Of a DNA stretch of 64,000 bases, positions 55,801 to 64,000 are shown piece by piece. How positions within the stretch are numbered: position 1 is the stretch's first letter; each line of letters opens with the position of its first letter. Both the position numbers and the translations under genes were made by a program. A model generated the notes under the pieces. That model searched no databases and was not told the origin of the DNA. It saw only the letters and a list, made by a program, of their open reading frames with translations. Source of the stretch: Diatrype stigma (lineage: Eukaryota; Ascomycota; Sordariomycetes; Xylariales; Diatrypaceae). Location: assembly GCA_022225965.2 (NCBI GenBank), contig JAKJXP020000011.1, forward strand, positions 124,001-188,000. Reading direction: 5' to 3'.

Positions 55801-56842
55801 CGAGTTCATCGCCAGCGGCCACCGTAACGCACAACACTTCGCTGCGATCTGGCTGCAGGAGCTGGTCGACATGGAAGAGAAGGATTTCGACATCCCGATA
55901 TGGAAATGTGACAACAGCATGCGCCTGTCGCAGAACTTCGTCACCGCGGCGAACTTCCAGACGATACCTGACATCGACATCCAGGAGGTCGGGCGGCTGC
56001 GGTTCCGGGGCCGGTTCAAGCCGGGCACGGACCGCGACCACTTCCGGTTCGTGAGCGACAACGACTCGCGCGAAACCATCGAGACGTGGGAGGCGTGCTT
56101 CGCCGAGGGCGTCCGCGAGGAAGAAGTCAAGAAGGAGGTTCCGCCCACGGTGCAGCGCCTGCACGAGGCCTCGCTGACCCACGGCCGCGACGTTCTCGCC
56201 ATGGCTTCCGACGAGGACAAGCGTAAGTGGCTGTCCCGCGACGGCACCGACTGGTCCGGTGCCTTCGGCATGGACCCCGCCGAGCTGATGCGCAGCCGAA
56301 AGTCCCGCGTCGGCTTCAACCCCGAGGATCAGTACGAGCCAGACGACGACGACGAGTCGGATGACGGCAGCAGCAGTAATCCATCATCTCCGCGCGCTTC
56401 GAAGCATACCCGCCAGTCATCGTCCGCGTCTACGGACCTTGGCATCTCGGACGCGACTTCTTCGTCACAGGCAGGTCGGAACTCATCTTCCCACAACAAC
56501 AATGAGGACAACGAAGACGGGTACGTGCTCTCGAGCGCGCCGACGAACGGCAGCGCATCCTACGCGCCCGGCGGCAACTCCTCACACTCGCGCTCGCCTT
56601 CATCGTCGTCGGCGTCGGTCGTGAGCGGCGGCAGTGGCAGCAGCAAGAACCCTATCAAGGCCTACAAGGACTACCGGTCGCGCAGCCGCGACCTACACCG
56701 CCAGCAGCGCGGCCTGATGCAGTGGCGCCCCTTGCGCAACGCGCAGTTCGCCAAGGACGAGGCCAAGTTCGCCGTCCGCCGCGTCACCAAGATGGGCTCG
56801 CTCGGCGGCCGGCAGCCAGACGTCGAGACGGAGATCTCGTGA
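52845..56842 (+). CDS. SMP and C2 domain membrane-contact-site protein (tricalbin/Mug190-like), 1249 aa, 5 exons
   Basis: Exons are 52845-53123, 53209-53730, 53784-55166, 55221-55409 and 55466-56842, totalling 3,750 nt. All four introns (53-85 nt) are phase 0. Residues 1-165 are charged and disordered. A hydrophobic hairpin at about 170-210 (FLCIGVFFAIIFMGKFFGG, LLGLIPLAMCISSGIFLWM) would insert into the ER membrane. An SMP-type lipid-binding domain follows at about 235-465 (WMNTLLSVVWGLLNPELFASVADTLE to VAPKSMTIDLGKIL). The first C2 domain (about 478-600, VLFVRIHKATGLSK ... GGSDPYITVSY ... DDLNPVFEE) keeps Asp-type calcium-ligand positions. A second, divergent C2 lies at about 667-820 and is spread over three exons. 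The tail is Ser/Asp/Glu-rich and ends basic. This is the ER-plasma-membrane tether/lipid-transfer layout of tricalbins; the domain order and size look closest to fission yeast Mug190. Confidence 0.9.
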
Positions 56843-57794
56843 TCGAGGATTCATCATGGTGGTCTCTGATCTGACTCGATGTGGTAACTTGCTTGTCCTC
56901 GTATATACCCGTCGGTACACACACGAGCTACCACTACTCCTAGTGTCTCTGCTTAATGTCTTGTGTTATTGTATAGCCGTTTTTCTTTTGTCACGATAAC
57001 ATGTATTACGGTACGGATGGAAAGGGGAATGCTTGGCAGGAAATGTTCCATCGGATGCGGACGCCGGAGAGGCAAACTGCTCGAGACGGGAAAGGTAAAC
57101 GAATTGATGAAATTAGGTATGCTGGATATGAATTGTGTGCCCTCTGCTTGTTTCTCGTGTTGGGGAGGGGACGGGGGAGAAAATTTTGAGAAAAGGGGAG
57201 GAGTGTGCCGCAATGAGGGCAACGGTTCATGATACTGGATTGTTACGCACGGGACAGCTGTCACCACCGCCTTTCTTGTTTTGCTAGTAGTTGCGTACGT
57301 CCTGCATGCATAGGTAGTTAGGATCAACAACAACTTAAAAGTCAAGCTTGATATCCGAGAATCCAACTACCTATTGGCTCTATTATGAGGAGCTTGTTTC
57401 CAAGCTATTCTTCACACTATATGCCACTTCTCGTCAGTGCTAGGGGATCAGCATGATTGGATTCACATGCTTGTGCGCAGGGCCAGGCCAGGTACAAGAG
57501 GCAATGGGATTCCTCTTAGGGCGGCCAAATGCCTTGCCTTCATATGCTTTTCATTTCTTACCTATATACATATATATATTGCGTTCCACTGCCGTATATT
57601 GGCATTGAAATGGCGGCGCACATACGTATCAGATGTCATCTTATCGTGTCCGGGTATCAAGGAATTGTGTAGGCTAAGAAAGATGTGGAGAACCCCCCTA
57701 TATGTAATAAACTCGGGGTTTATGCGGCTCAATGTTGGGGCGCACCTGCACAAGATTATAGACTAAAGTAAGTGGCAATTTTCCATCCTCAAAT
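56843..57794. other. Intergenic region, no gene seen
   Basis: About 950 bp between the SMP/C2 gene and the tRNA-Ala gene. Overlapping short frames on both strands, none with features. Confidence 0.55.
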
Positions 57795-57879
57795 GGGCTC
57801 GTGGTTTAGTGGTATAATTCTCCCTTAGCAACTCTAACTAAGTTGGGAGCGGTCCGGGGTTCGATTCCCCGCGAGTCCA
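57795..57879 (+). tRNA. tRNA-Ala (anticodon AGC) with 13-nt intron
   Basis: The acceptor stem GGGCTCG pairs with CGAGTCC, with G3-U70, the alanine identity pair, and discriminator A73. The D arm is GTGGTTTAGTGGTATAATT. The anticodon stem CTCCC (57820-57824) pairs with GGGAG (57845-57849). The loop TTAGCA places anticodon AGC at 57827-57829. The 13-nt intron 57831-57843 sits at the canonical position after nucleotide 37. The T arm CGGGG-TTCGATT-CCCCG is perfect. All U8, U33 and A/B box positions fit, so it should be functional. Confidence 0.95.
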
Positions 57880-57881
57880 TC

Positions 57882-57886
57882 TTTTT
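57882..57886 (+). terminator. RNA polymerase III terminator of tRNA-Ala
   Basis: A T5 run begins three bases after the tRNA 3' end, the usual Pol III stop signal. Confidence 0.8.
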
Positions 57887-58497
57887 GTCTTTGTGATAAT
57901 ACTTCAACATCTTTTCTTTTTCTCCTTTCCTCTCTCGATTCTTACATTCGTTCTTTTTTTCTTCTTCTTCTTTTTTATTGCTCCATCTTGCCATTTACCG
58001 TGTTTCGTGCTGTGTTGCATCAGCATTTCAGATCCTCTATTAGCTTTCTCCGTTTCCCGATTTTCGTAAAAGGAGCAAAGCACAATTAAGTTTAATGTCC
58101 CAGTTAAATATCATATCATGATATTGATCATGAGCTTGATTCTGCCGCTGACTTTCAAACTTGAGCTTGGATTGGCAAGGGTGTTACAACCTATTGGTTT
58201 GGCACTGGTCATATTGCCTAATATTCACCCCGCCCCCTTTTTATCACCCTTTCGGTTACCCGATTGAGTGATTAACCGCCAGCGTATGCATGTTGGTTGA
58301 GAATTGACATGGAATTAAGCAAAGCAGCAACACCAACAACACCAACAGCATGTGGATAGCGTACACCAATCAAGCTTGCCTCAGGCATTCCTGGCTAGAT
58401 ACCAATACTAAAACCCTTCCACCCCTATTGATCAGAGTCTAGTATGTATAGAGCAATCCAGCTTGATGCTCCTTTCACCAACTAACTATCACGAGCT
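57887..58497. other. Upstream region of the P450 gene
   Basis: About 600 bp of AT-rich DNA, with pyrimidine-rich sequence at 57897-57980. It must contain the P450 promoter; no specific factor site recognised. Confidence 0.5.
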
Positions 58498-60370
58498 ATG
58501 ATGGTGTTCAATATCAATGTTCTTGTTCCATACATCGCTTCTACGATTGCATTCTATGTAAGTATAGTATATCATCTTCATTAACAGTCTCTTACTCAAT
58601 GGATCTCAGTACCTTCTCGTGTTTAGCTATCGCCTTGTACTGCACCCCCTCCGGAAATATCCTGGGCCGTTTGCAGCGAAACTATCAGATGCATACGGTG
58701 GCTTCTTTGCCCTTAGGAAATGTCTTCACTTGGAGTCTTACAAAAACCACTTGAAATATGGTACGTATGAATGGCATTATAAGTTCACATAGACTCGTCT
58801 CGTAAGGCTATATCATTGATACTTCTGTTCATAGGCTCCGTGGTGAGACAGGGCCCTGATCGGCTGGTGTTCAATACCGTGGCGGCACATCGAGGTAGAC
58901 GATCCTTCAAGAAGCACCGCAAGTCAAGTTCAATGCCGGCTCATCAGCGCCTCTAGAAATTTACCAAAGTGATAAGATCGCCAAGTCTTACGTCTATGCC
59001 TTGGCACAACCTGACCAGCGCAACATCTTCACAACCATAAGCAAAAGTGAACACCGTCCCAAGAGGAAGCTTGTCGGTCAGCTTCTTTCGGATCAGTCTA
59101 TGAGGGCCTTTGAACCGACCATCAGAAACCAAATCACCGTATTTCTAACACAGCTCTTGGAGTCGAAGGGAAGCTCTGTCAATATGGCCCCTAACTGTCG
59201 GCATCTTGGTCTCGACATTGTTGGTCTCCTCGGCTTTGGCTACAACCTCCATCTCCAGACAGACGCCGCACAAAGGTACCTCACTGATGCGATTAACTTC
59301 GGCAATTATCGCGTCAATACGTGCTTACAGTTCCCGCCATTGGCGAAGCTGAAACCTGGCTTGATAATGGACCTTTTCCCTAATAGCCTGCGAGCTAAAC
59401 TCATGGCCACCATCCAAATGATGATAACAACCCGTCTTGCGCAGCCCTCGGACGCTAGACATGATCTCCTATCTGTTTTTACAGAACACTCGGATGTCGA
59501 TACCAATAACCTCAGGCAAGGGCAGCTTTGGACAGAGGCTGTCTTCTTTTTCGCCGCAGGTGTGTTTCCTCCCCCCCCCCCCCCCCCCCCCCCCCCGGCC
59601 CCTTTCTATATCCGGGGTAGTATCTACCGAGTTTCAAGTGTGACTGGAAGTAAACCATTTTACCAGGTGGCGAGACAATCGCATCCACCCTTGCGGCAAC
59701 CTTTTTCTACCTATCGCAGAACCCGCAATGCTACCAGAAGCTTGCCGCCGAGATCCGGTCCACCTTCAACACCGGCTCCGAGATTCGGGGAGGCCCGCAC
59801 CTCTCTGGCTGCCGGTACCTTCGCGCATGCATCGACGAGTCTCTGCGGATGTCGCCCCCCGTTCCCGGAATTCTATGGCGCGAAGCAGCAGTGCCGGCGA
59901 CGGGGGATCAGCAGCAGCGCGAGCCCCTCATCATAGACGGACAGGTCATCCCACATGGCACTCAAATCGGCGTGAGCATCTACAGCCTACACCACAATGA
60001 GGCATACTTCCCGGATCCATTTCGCTTCCAGCCGGAACGCTGGCTCGAGGGCCGAGAGACGGCAAAAAGACTCGCAACCCACGATGCCTTGGCCGCCTTC
60101 TCGATCGGTTCGCGCGGATGTGCAGGGAAGGCAATGGCGTACCTCGAGACGAGCCTCGTGCTAGCTATGACGCTGTGGTACTTTGATTTCGAGATGGCCC
60201 AGGATAAGTCCGAGAAGCGGAGAAATGGGAAGATTACCGGTGTAAGGTACGATGAGGATGAGCCAGGAAGAGAGTTTCCGATATATGACCTCTTTGTCGC
60301 CGCCCATGATGGCCCTGTGCTTGTCTTTCGCCCGCGTGGTAATCTGTACGAAGAACTTTCTCAGGGATAA
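58498..60370 (+). CDS. Cytochrome P450 monooxygenase, 525 aa, 5 exons
   Basis: Exons are 58498-58557, 58610-58760, 58835-58894, 58957-59559 and 59667-60370, totalling 1,578 nt with all junctions in frame (donors GTAAGT, GTACGT, GTAGAC, GTGTGT). The N-terminus (NINVLVPYIASTIAFYYLLVFSYRL) is an ER signal anchor, followed by HPLRKYPGPFAAKLSD. The I-helix oxygen-binding motif AAGGETIAS is split by the last intron. Further motifs are the K-helix ESLR, the PERF-type motif FRFQPERW, and the heme loop FSIGSRGCAGKAMAYLE with its axial Cys. All essential residues are present, so the enzyme looks intact. It is of the class II, ER-bound type common in fungal secondary metabolism; the substrate is unknown. 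Intron 4 (107 nt) carries a 26-nt poly-C run. Two ATGs lie in tandem at the start; the first is used here. Confidence 0.92.
59571..59596. repeat. Poly-C (26 nt) tract inside a P450 intron
   Basis: An uninterrupted C26 run, just after the donor region of the fourth P450 intron. It does not touch the coding frame, and the sequencing length of such runs is unreliable. Confidence 0.85.
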
Positions 60371-60921
60371 ACCTCGTGGGCGATGTTATGGCAGACATTT
60401 TACTCGGCAGAGTAGATGGACGTTAAGACAAATGGGAATTGGTAGTTGTTTGGTATGTGAGCCTCCCAAGAAAACAAATCCGTGGTTTTGTGTTTCTTGG
60501 TCAGGGAGGGAAGGAGGGTTGGTGGGTTTCCGTCCCCACCCCCCTTTCTTTCTAGGTTCTCATGGGCCATGTTCCAGTCTAGGCGTAACCACTGAACTAT
60601 TGGGTCGTCAAGACTCTTATAATGGAAGATGTATTGAATGCACAATTGCATATTTCATTCAATAGGTATAGCAACTTCTTCATGAGATATTGGTAAGTAG
60701 CATTCCAGGTTTCTATATAGTAGATGCCCCAATAGGGGTATTGAGTATGAAGCCGGGGATACTTATATGTGGTGTTCGTAATTTTGCTCAACGCGCCAGG
60801 TAGTATCTGACAGCAAGACTATAAAAGGGGGCAGGAGATATAGGTTCACACTCAGTGATAGGTAGCCGACTAACTTCTCCCCCTGCCCTTCCCTCTTCTC
60901 ATTAGTTACGCTCAAACCGCT
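60371..60921. other. Convergent 3' intergenic region
   Basis: About 550 bp between the stops of the P450 and methyltransferase genes. No gene; mostly AT-leaning with a GGGAGGGAAGGAGGG purine stretch near 60503. Confidence 0.5.
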
Positions 60922-61782
60922 CTACTTCGTAGCCAAGAGGATATAGGCCTCGAACCTAATACCTCCAAACTGCTCTACCTCTTCTTTCACAGCCTGGCTA
61001 ACAGACGGAGCCCACCTGGCTTCTTCTTCTTCTGTGTACCCCTCGCGCGCCTTGGCCATCATGGGGCCTGACATAAGCTGAGTAAGCCCAGCTATATTCT
61101 CGTCGTCGTTGACGACCAACACCTTATCGACCACGGTTATGTTGTCCTTAGCGAACCCGCCCTCCTCGACCACCTTTTGCAGCACGCCTTCTTCACAGAA
61201 CTGTGGATTGGGCGTAAGCATTAGCGGTAAGTCGGGACGGATCTTCTTCTGCGCGGCGTGCACGATGAACACGGGCGCGAAGCGGCGCCAACAGGTCACG
61301 ACGGCGAGGCCGCCCGGGCGGAGGGTGCGGTACGTCTCGCGCACAGCAGCAGCGGGACGGGGAAAGGTGAAGATGCTGAAGTTGTTAATCGAGTGGGTGA
61401 AGTGGTTGTCAGGCACGGCCGCCGACGATAGGTCCTGCGAGTCGAGCTCCTTGCACTCGACGTGGGGAAGCGGGGAGGCAGAGAGGGATTCGCGCGCGGT
61501 CGACACCATCGTCGCGACATTGTCCGAGACCAGCAGCTCTTTGGGCAGCTGGTCCTTGGGAAGGCTGGCTATGAGCGCTGCGGCACCTATGCCGGGCCCC
61601 GCGGCCGTGTCGTGGACGACCGAGTCTGGGCCGACGGGATGGGCGGAGGTCTGGACATGTTCGGTGATGACGTCGGTAAGGATGTTGAGCGTCGAGTGAC
61701 CCGTCTGGCGAACGTAAACCTTGGCGAGCTGGGGGAAGTAGTCGGGCAGGGGGAGGTGGGGGTGCTGGGTTTGCGAAGCCAT
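60922..61782 (-). CDS. SAM-dependent class I methyltransferase, 286 aa
   Basis: A single-exon leftward gene with start at 61782 (MASQTQHPHLPLPDYF). Residues about 50-65 hold motif I, VVHDTAAGPGIGAAAL, with the D-x3-G-x-G layout of the SAM-binding loop. Motif II follows as ELLVSDNVATMVSTARESL, then the acidic LDSQDLS segment. The DNHFTHSINNFSIFTF strand and the RTLRPGGLAVVTCW turn are motifs IV-VI of Methyltransf_11/25-type enzymes. No signal peptide or membrane segment, so probably cytosolic. The fold is clear. The acceptor is unknown, but enzymes of this size and type in fungal accessory DNA often methylate small molecules. The P450 converges on it from 550 bp away, which makes a shared pathway plausible but unproven. 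Confidence 0.88.
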   Translation of the reverse strand: MASQTQHPHLPLPDYFPQLAKVYVRQTGHSTLNILTDVITEHVQTSAHPVGPDSVVHDTAAGPGIGAAALIASLPKDQLPKELLVSDNVATMVSTARESLSASPLPHVECKELDSQDLSSAAVPDNHFTHSINNFSIFTFPRPAAAVRETYRTLRPGGLAVVTCWRRFAPVFIVHAAQKKIRPDLPLMLTPNPQFCEEGVLQKVVEEGGFAKDNITVVDKVLVVNDDENIAGLTQLMSGPMMAKAREGYTEEEEARWAPSVSQAVKEEVEQFGGIRFEAYILLATK

Positions 61783-63949
61783 CTTGAAGACCAGGGCCTG
61801 GTAACTTAACCGTGGAATGAATTAAGGAGGCGGGGTGATAATAGGGGGAGATTCGTGCTAAAGATAAGAACAAGATCGATACTAAGATGAAATGTCAGAG
61901 ATCGTGGATATAAAGCTTTCAGGGGAGATTTGTTGACTGCTTTATAGAAAAGGGGGGTTGTCGAAGGGAGACCGGAGAACCAATTCTCGAAAAATGTCTA
62001 CCTTATACCTATATCTCAAGGAATCGACATTCCCCCAAAACTGCGCCTCAGACTAAACAACGAGCCATTCTAGATTCCAAAAAGATCACACGCTAAAGTC
62101 TGCCGCGGCCTGCAGCTAGCCATGGCTGCATGACTATGCCCTATTTATATGTCAGATTTAGGATATAGTCTCCATTTTTGGCCTCCAAAACCTCAGCTAT
62201 CAGCGCTACCTATGCCACCTCCCTAACGTTTCGATGAGAAGGCGGTGCTACATCTGCCTAGTCCAACAGCTCCTTACATTTCCTTGGTATAGTTATTGAG
62301 CAGGCACACTGTACTACAATTCACCTCTCCATATGAGAAAGTATCCGAAGAGGTGTGTGTAGCATTGAAACATTATGTCAAGGGCTTTGTGCCCGGAATG
62401 ATAGAACAGCTTCTAGGTAATCAGGGGAGAGGAAGCAGAACGATTCTCGACCTGTGGAAGCTATGGGGAAGGAACGGCTCCTTATACGACTGTAGAGCAT
62501 TCTACTAGTAAATAGAATGGGATCTATGTGGATCTCCACAGCCCCTTACGACACTAACTATCCCATGACACATTGTTTCTAGCTCCTGTACCATCCAGTC
62601 CTGGAGCCTTTCATGTAGCATAGGTCTCAGCTGCTCCTAAGTCCTTACTTATATACCACTATCCCTTGATAGAATATCAAGTGTCATATTATTATCAATA
62701 AGCAACCACATATTGTAAGCTGCCATTCATGAAAGAAACTAGGCAATGGTAAGTATGTTATGTTGTTGCCTTACGGTAGCATAGTGGCAAGGGCTTTGTT
62801 GTTTGTGCAATAATCTGCTCATCCATCTGCCACCTAGCTGCCACCACATATCCTGCCTGAGGCACCACCCGAGGCCCAGCTGGAAATCGGGGTGCTGCCT
62901 GACTCTCTATATTGCTTTTAAAATCAACAACTACCATAACGAGGTGGAGAAGAGCTGGGATGCAGGTAAAGACTTCAGCAACACTCGGCAGCACCTGCAG
63001 CACCTACCGCACCTACAGCGCCATCTACACCACACCATCCGTGTTCGATTCCATATAGCTTCATCTGTAGAGGGTGTTCAAGTCCATTCTGGAACTGTTT
63101 GGCATGATCACGGAAGGCCACATTAGCCATAGTACAAGGCGAATCGTTGTGTGAATAGTTGACAAGGCACCATGACTATAGGGTCGTATGAACGACAGGC
63201 ACGTTATAATAACAAAAACGAGACATCATGGAAGTGAACTTCATGTACACCTGAACACATCAGATTCCCATAGGCTATGCTATCAAAACGTCTGTAGTTA
63301 TAGGGCGGGTGCAGCCTACCTAGTACATTCCAATTTAGGGACTGGCAGGGGGAAGCTGCTCTCAAGTTGCTGTTCCCGCTGTCAACACTGGTGTTGACCG
63401 GGCATCAACTCTGCCTTCCTCTGGCATATGGTATCACTACCTACAAAGAAAATAAGCTAGGTATCGTCAGGGCGTCACCTGCCATCATCTTCTGTGGAGC
63501 TTGAGCACTGTTATTGCACATACGTACGTACCCGGTGGGGGTTCAAGAACCTGCAAGCTGTGTCTAAGAAAGAAAGTTGCAGCCCCTTCCCCTCAAGTCC
63601 TCCCTCAGACACGTCTGCCCCAAACACGTTTACATCACACAGGCATATTAGGACCAACCCTTGCTTAGAACAACATCCAAGTCACCACAGACAGACAAGC
63701 AACTTCCAGAAGTCCATGCTACCTCTTAGGGCACCTTCCCCTATTTACCCTTTCAACAACTGTGGCACAACCTGCTTCCATCTTCTTCTCTACAGCAACA
63801 CTTGCCATCAATACATGGGCATTACTTCCCATCACAACAACATCCATCACTACGTGTCCAGTACCACCACGCACACGCACACATACATCACATATCATTA
63901 AACTATCCTTACTACCTCAATCAAGAGCAAGCTCACGATCCATACCACA
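61783..63949. other. 2.2-kb intergenic region with coding-like fragments
   Basis: No complete gene. Two stretches look like decayed coding sequence. One is on the plus strand at 62330-62470 (helical PYEKVSEEVCVALKHYVKG). The other is on the minus strand at about 62640-62520 (EQLRPMLHERLQDWMVQELE). A third frame on the minus strand around 62760-63130 contains MANVAFRDHAKQFQ. None could be placed in a family; they may be relics of a transposon or of a degraded gene. From 63580 to 63900 the DNA is C/A-rich, as in a promoter for the gene at 63950. Confidence 0.45.
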
Positions 63950-64000
63950 ATGGTCAGCAAGAAGATTACGGCTGAGACTGCCGCCCTCACGACTCGGGAC
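63950..64000 (+). CDS. Start of an unidentified protein-coding gene, truncated by window edge
   Basis: An ATG in good context (CCACAATGG) opens a frame, MVSKKITAETAALTTRD, that is still open at the last base. It is preceded by C/A-rich leader-like DNA with CATCACA and CCACCA words typical of fungal 5' regions. Only 17 codons are visible, so no family can be named. Confidence 0.45.
   Translation, partial: MVSKKITAETAALTTRD

Noticed and set aside
1..64000. CRISPR array or bacterial-type operon
   Set aside because: The direct repeats present are microsatellites without unique spacers, and the genes carry spliceosomal introns.

Overview
This window is nuclear DNA of a filamentous ascomycete (Pezizomycotina, most likely a Sordariomycete). 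The genes carry short introns (about 50-110 nt) with fungal donors (GTAAGT, GTACGT, GTGAGT) and CTAAC/CTGAC branch points. Products include a TMEM135-like protein, a Get2-type receptor, a Gep3-type mitochondrial GTPase, a DENN protein, a Zn2Cys6 factor and a P450. Gene density is low, and the intergenic DNA is long and rich in GTAGGTA/TACCTAGGTA-type short repeats and microsatellites. All assignments were read from translations and splice signals. No database search was possible.

Layout. 1-11.3 kb looks accessory: a DJ-1/PfpI-family gene cut by the window edge, an orphan 461-aa protein, an AtuA-DUF4387 fusion enzyme, a small secreted protein, an AflR-like Zn2Cys6 regulator, and a frameshifted relic of an MFS transporter beside it. 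12.5-18.9 kb holds the PP1 regulator YPI1 and a DENN-domain protein. 18.9-27.4 kb is a repeat-rich stretch of 8.5 kb with no credible gene. 27.4-37.8 kb is a compact housekeeping block: TRAPPC13, a Gep3/YqeH-like GTPase, Get2 (divergent from the GTPase over a short shared promoter), a tRNA-like element and a TMEM135-like protein. After another 3.9 kb without genes come a bHLH factor and, convergent with it, a DNA polymerase iota-like gene. Next are a nuclear-type disordered protein at 48.7 kb and a large SMP/C2 membrane-contact protein at 52.8 kb. A tRNA-Ala(AGC) gene with a 13-nt intron separates this block from a cytochrome P450 and a SAM-dependent methyltransferase. A new reading frame begins at the right edge.

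The housekeeping genes act in membrane traffic and contact (TRAPPC13, DENN, Get2, SMP/C2), organelle biology (Gep3, TMEM135-like) and DNA damage tolerance (polymerase iota). They show no operon-like logic. Two spots suggest secondary or accessory metabolism: the regulator beside a dead transporter at 9.3-11.2 kb, and the P450/methyltransferase pair at 58.5-61.8 kb. I found no clearly new multi-gene system. The most unusual items are the AtuA-DUF4387 fusion, the intron-bearing tRNA-like element, the zinc-finger-tailed polymerase iota, and several palindromic or G-rich promoter elements.
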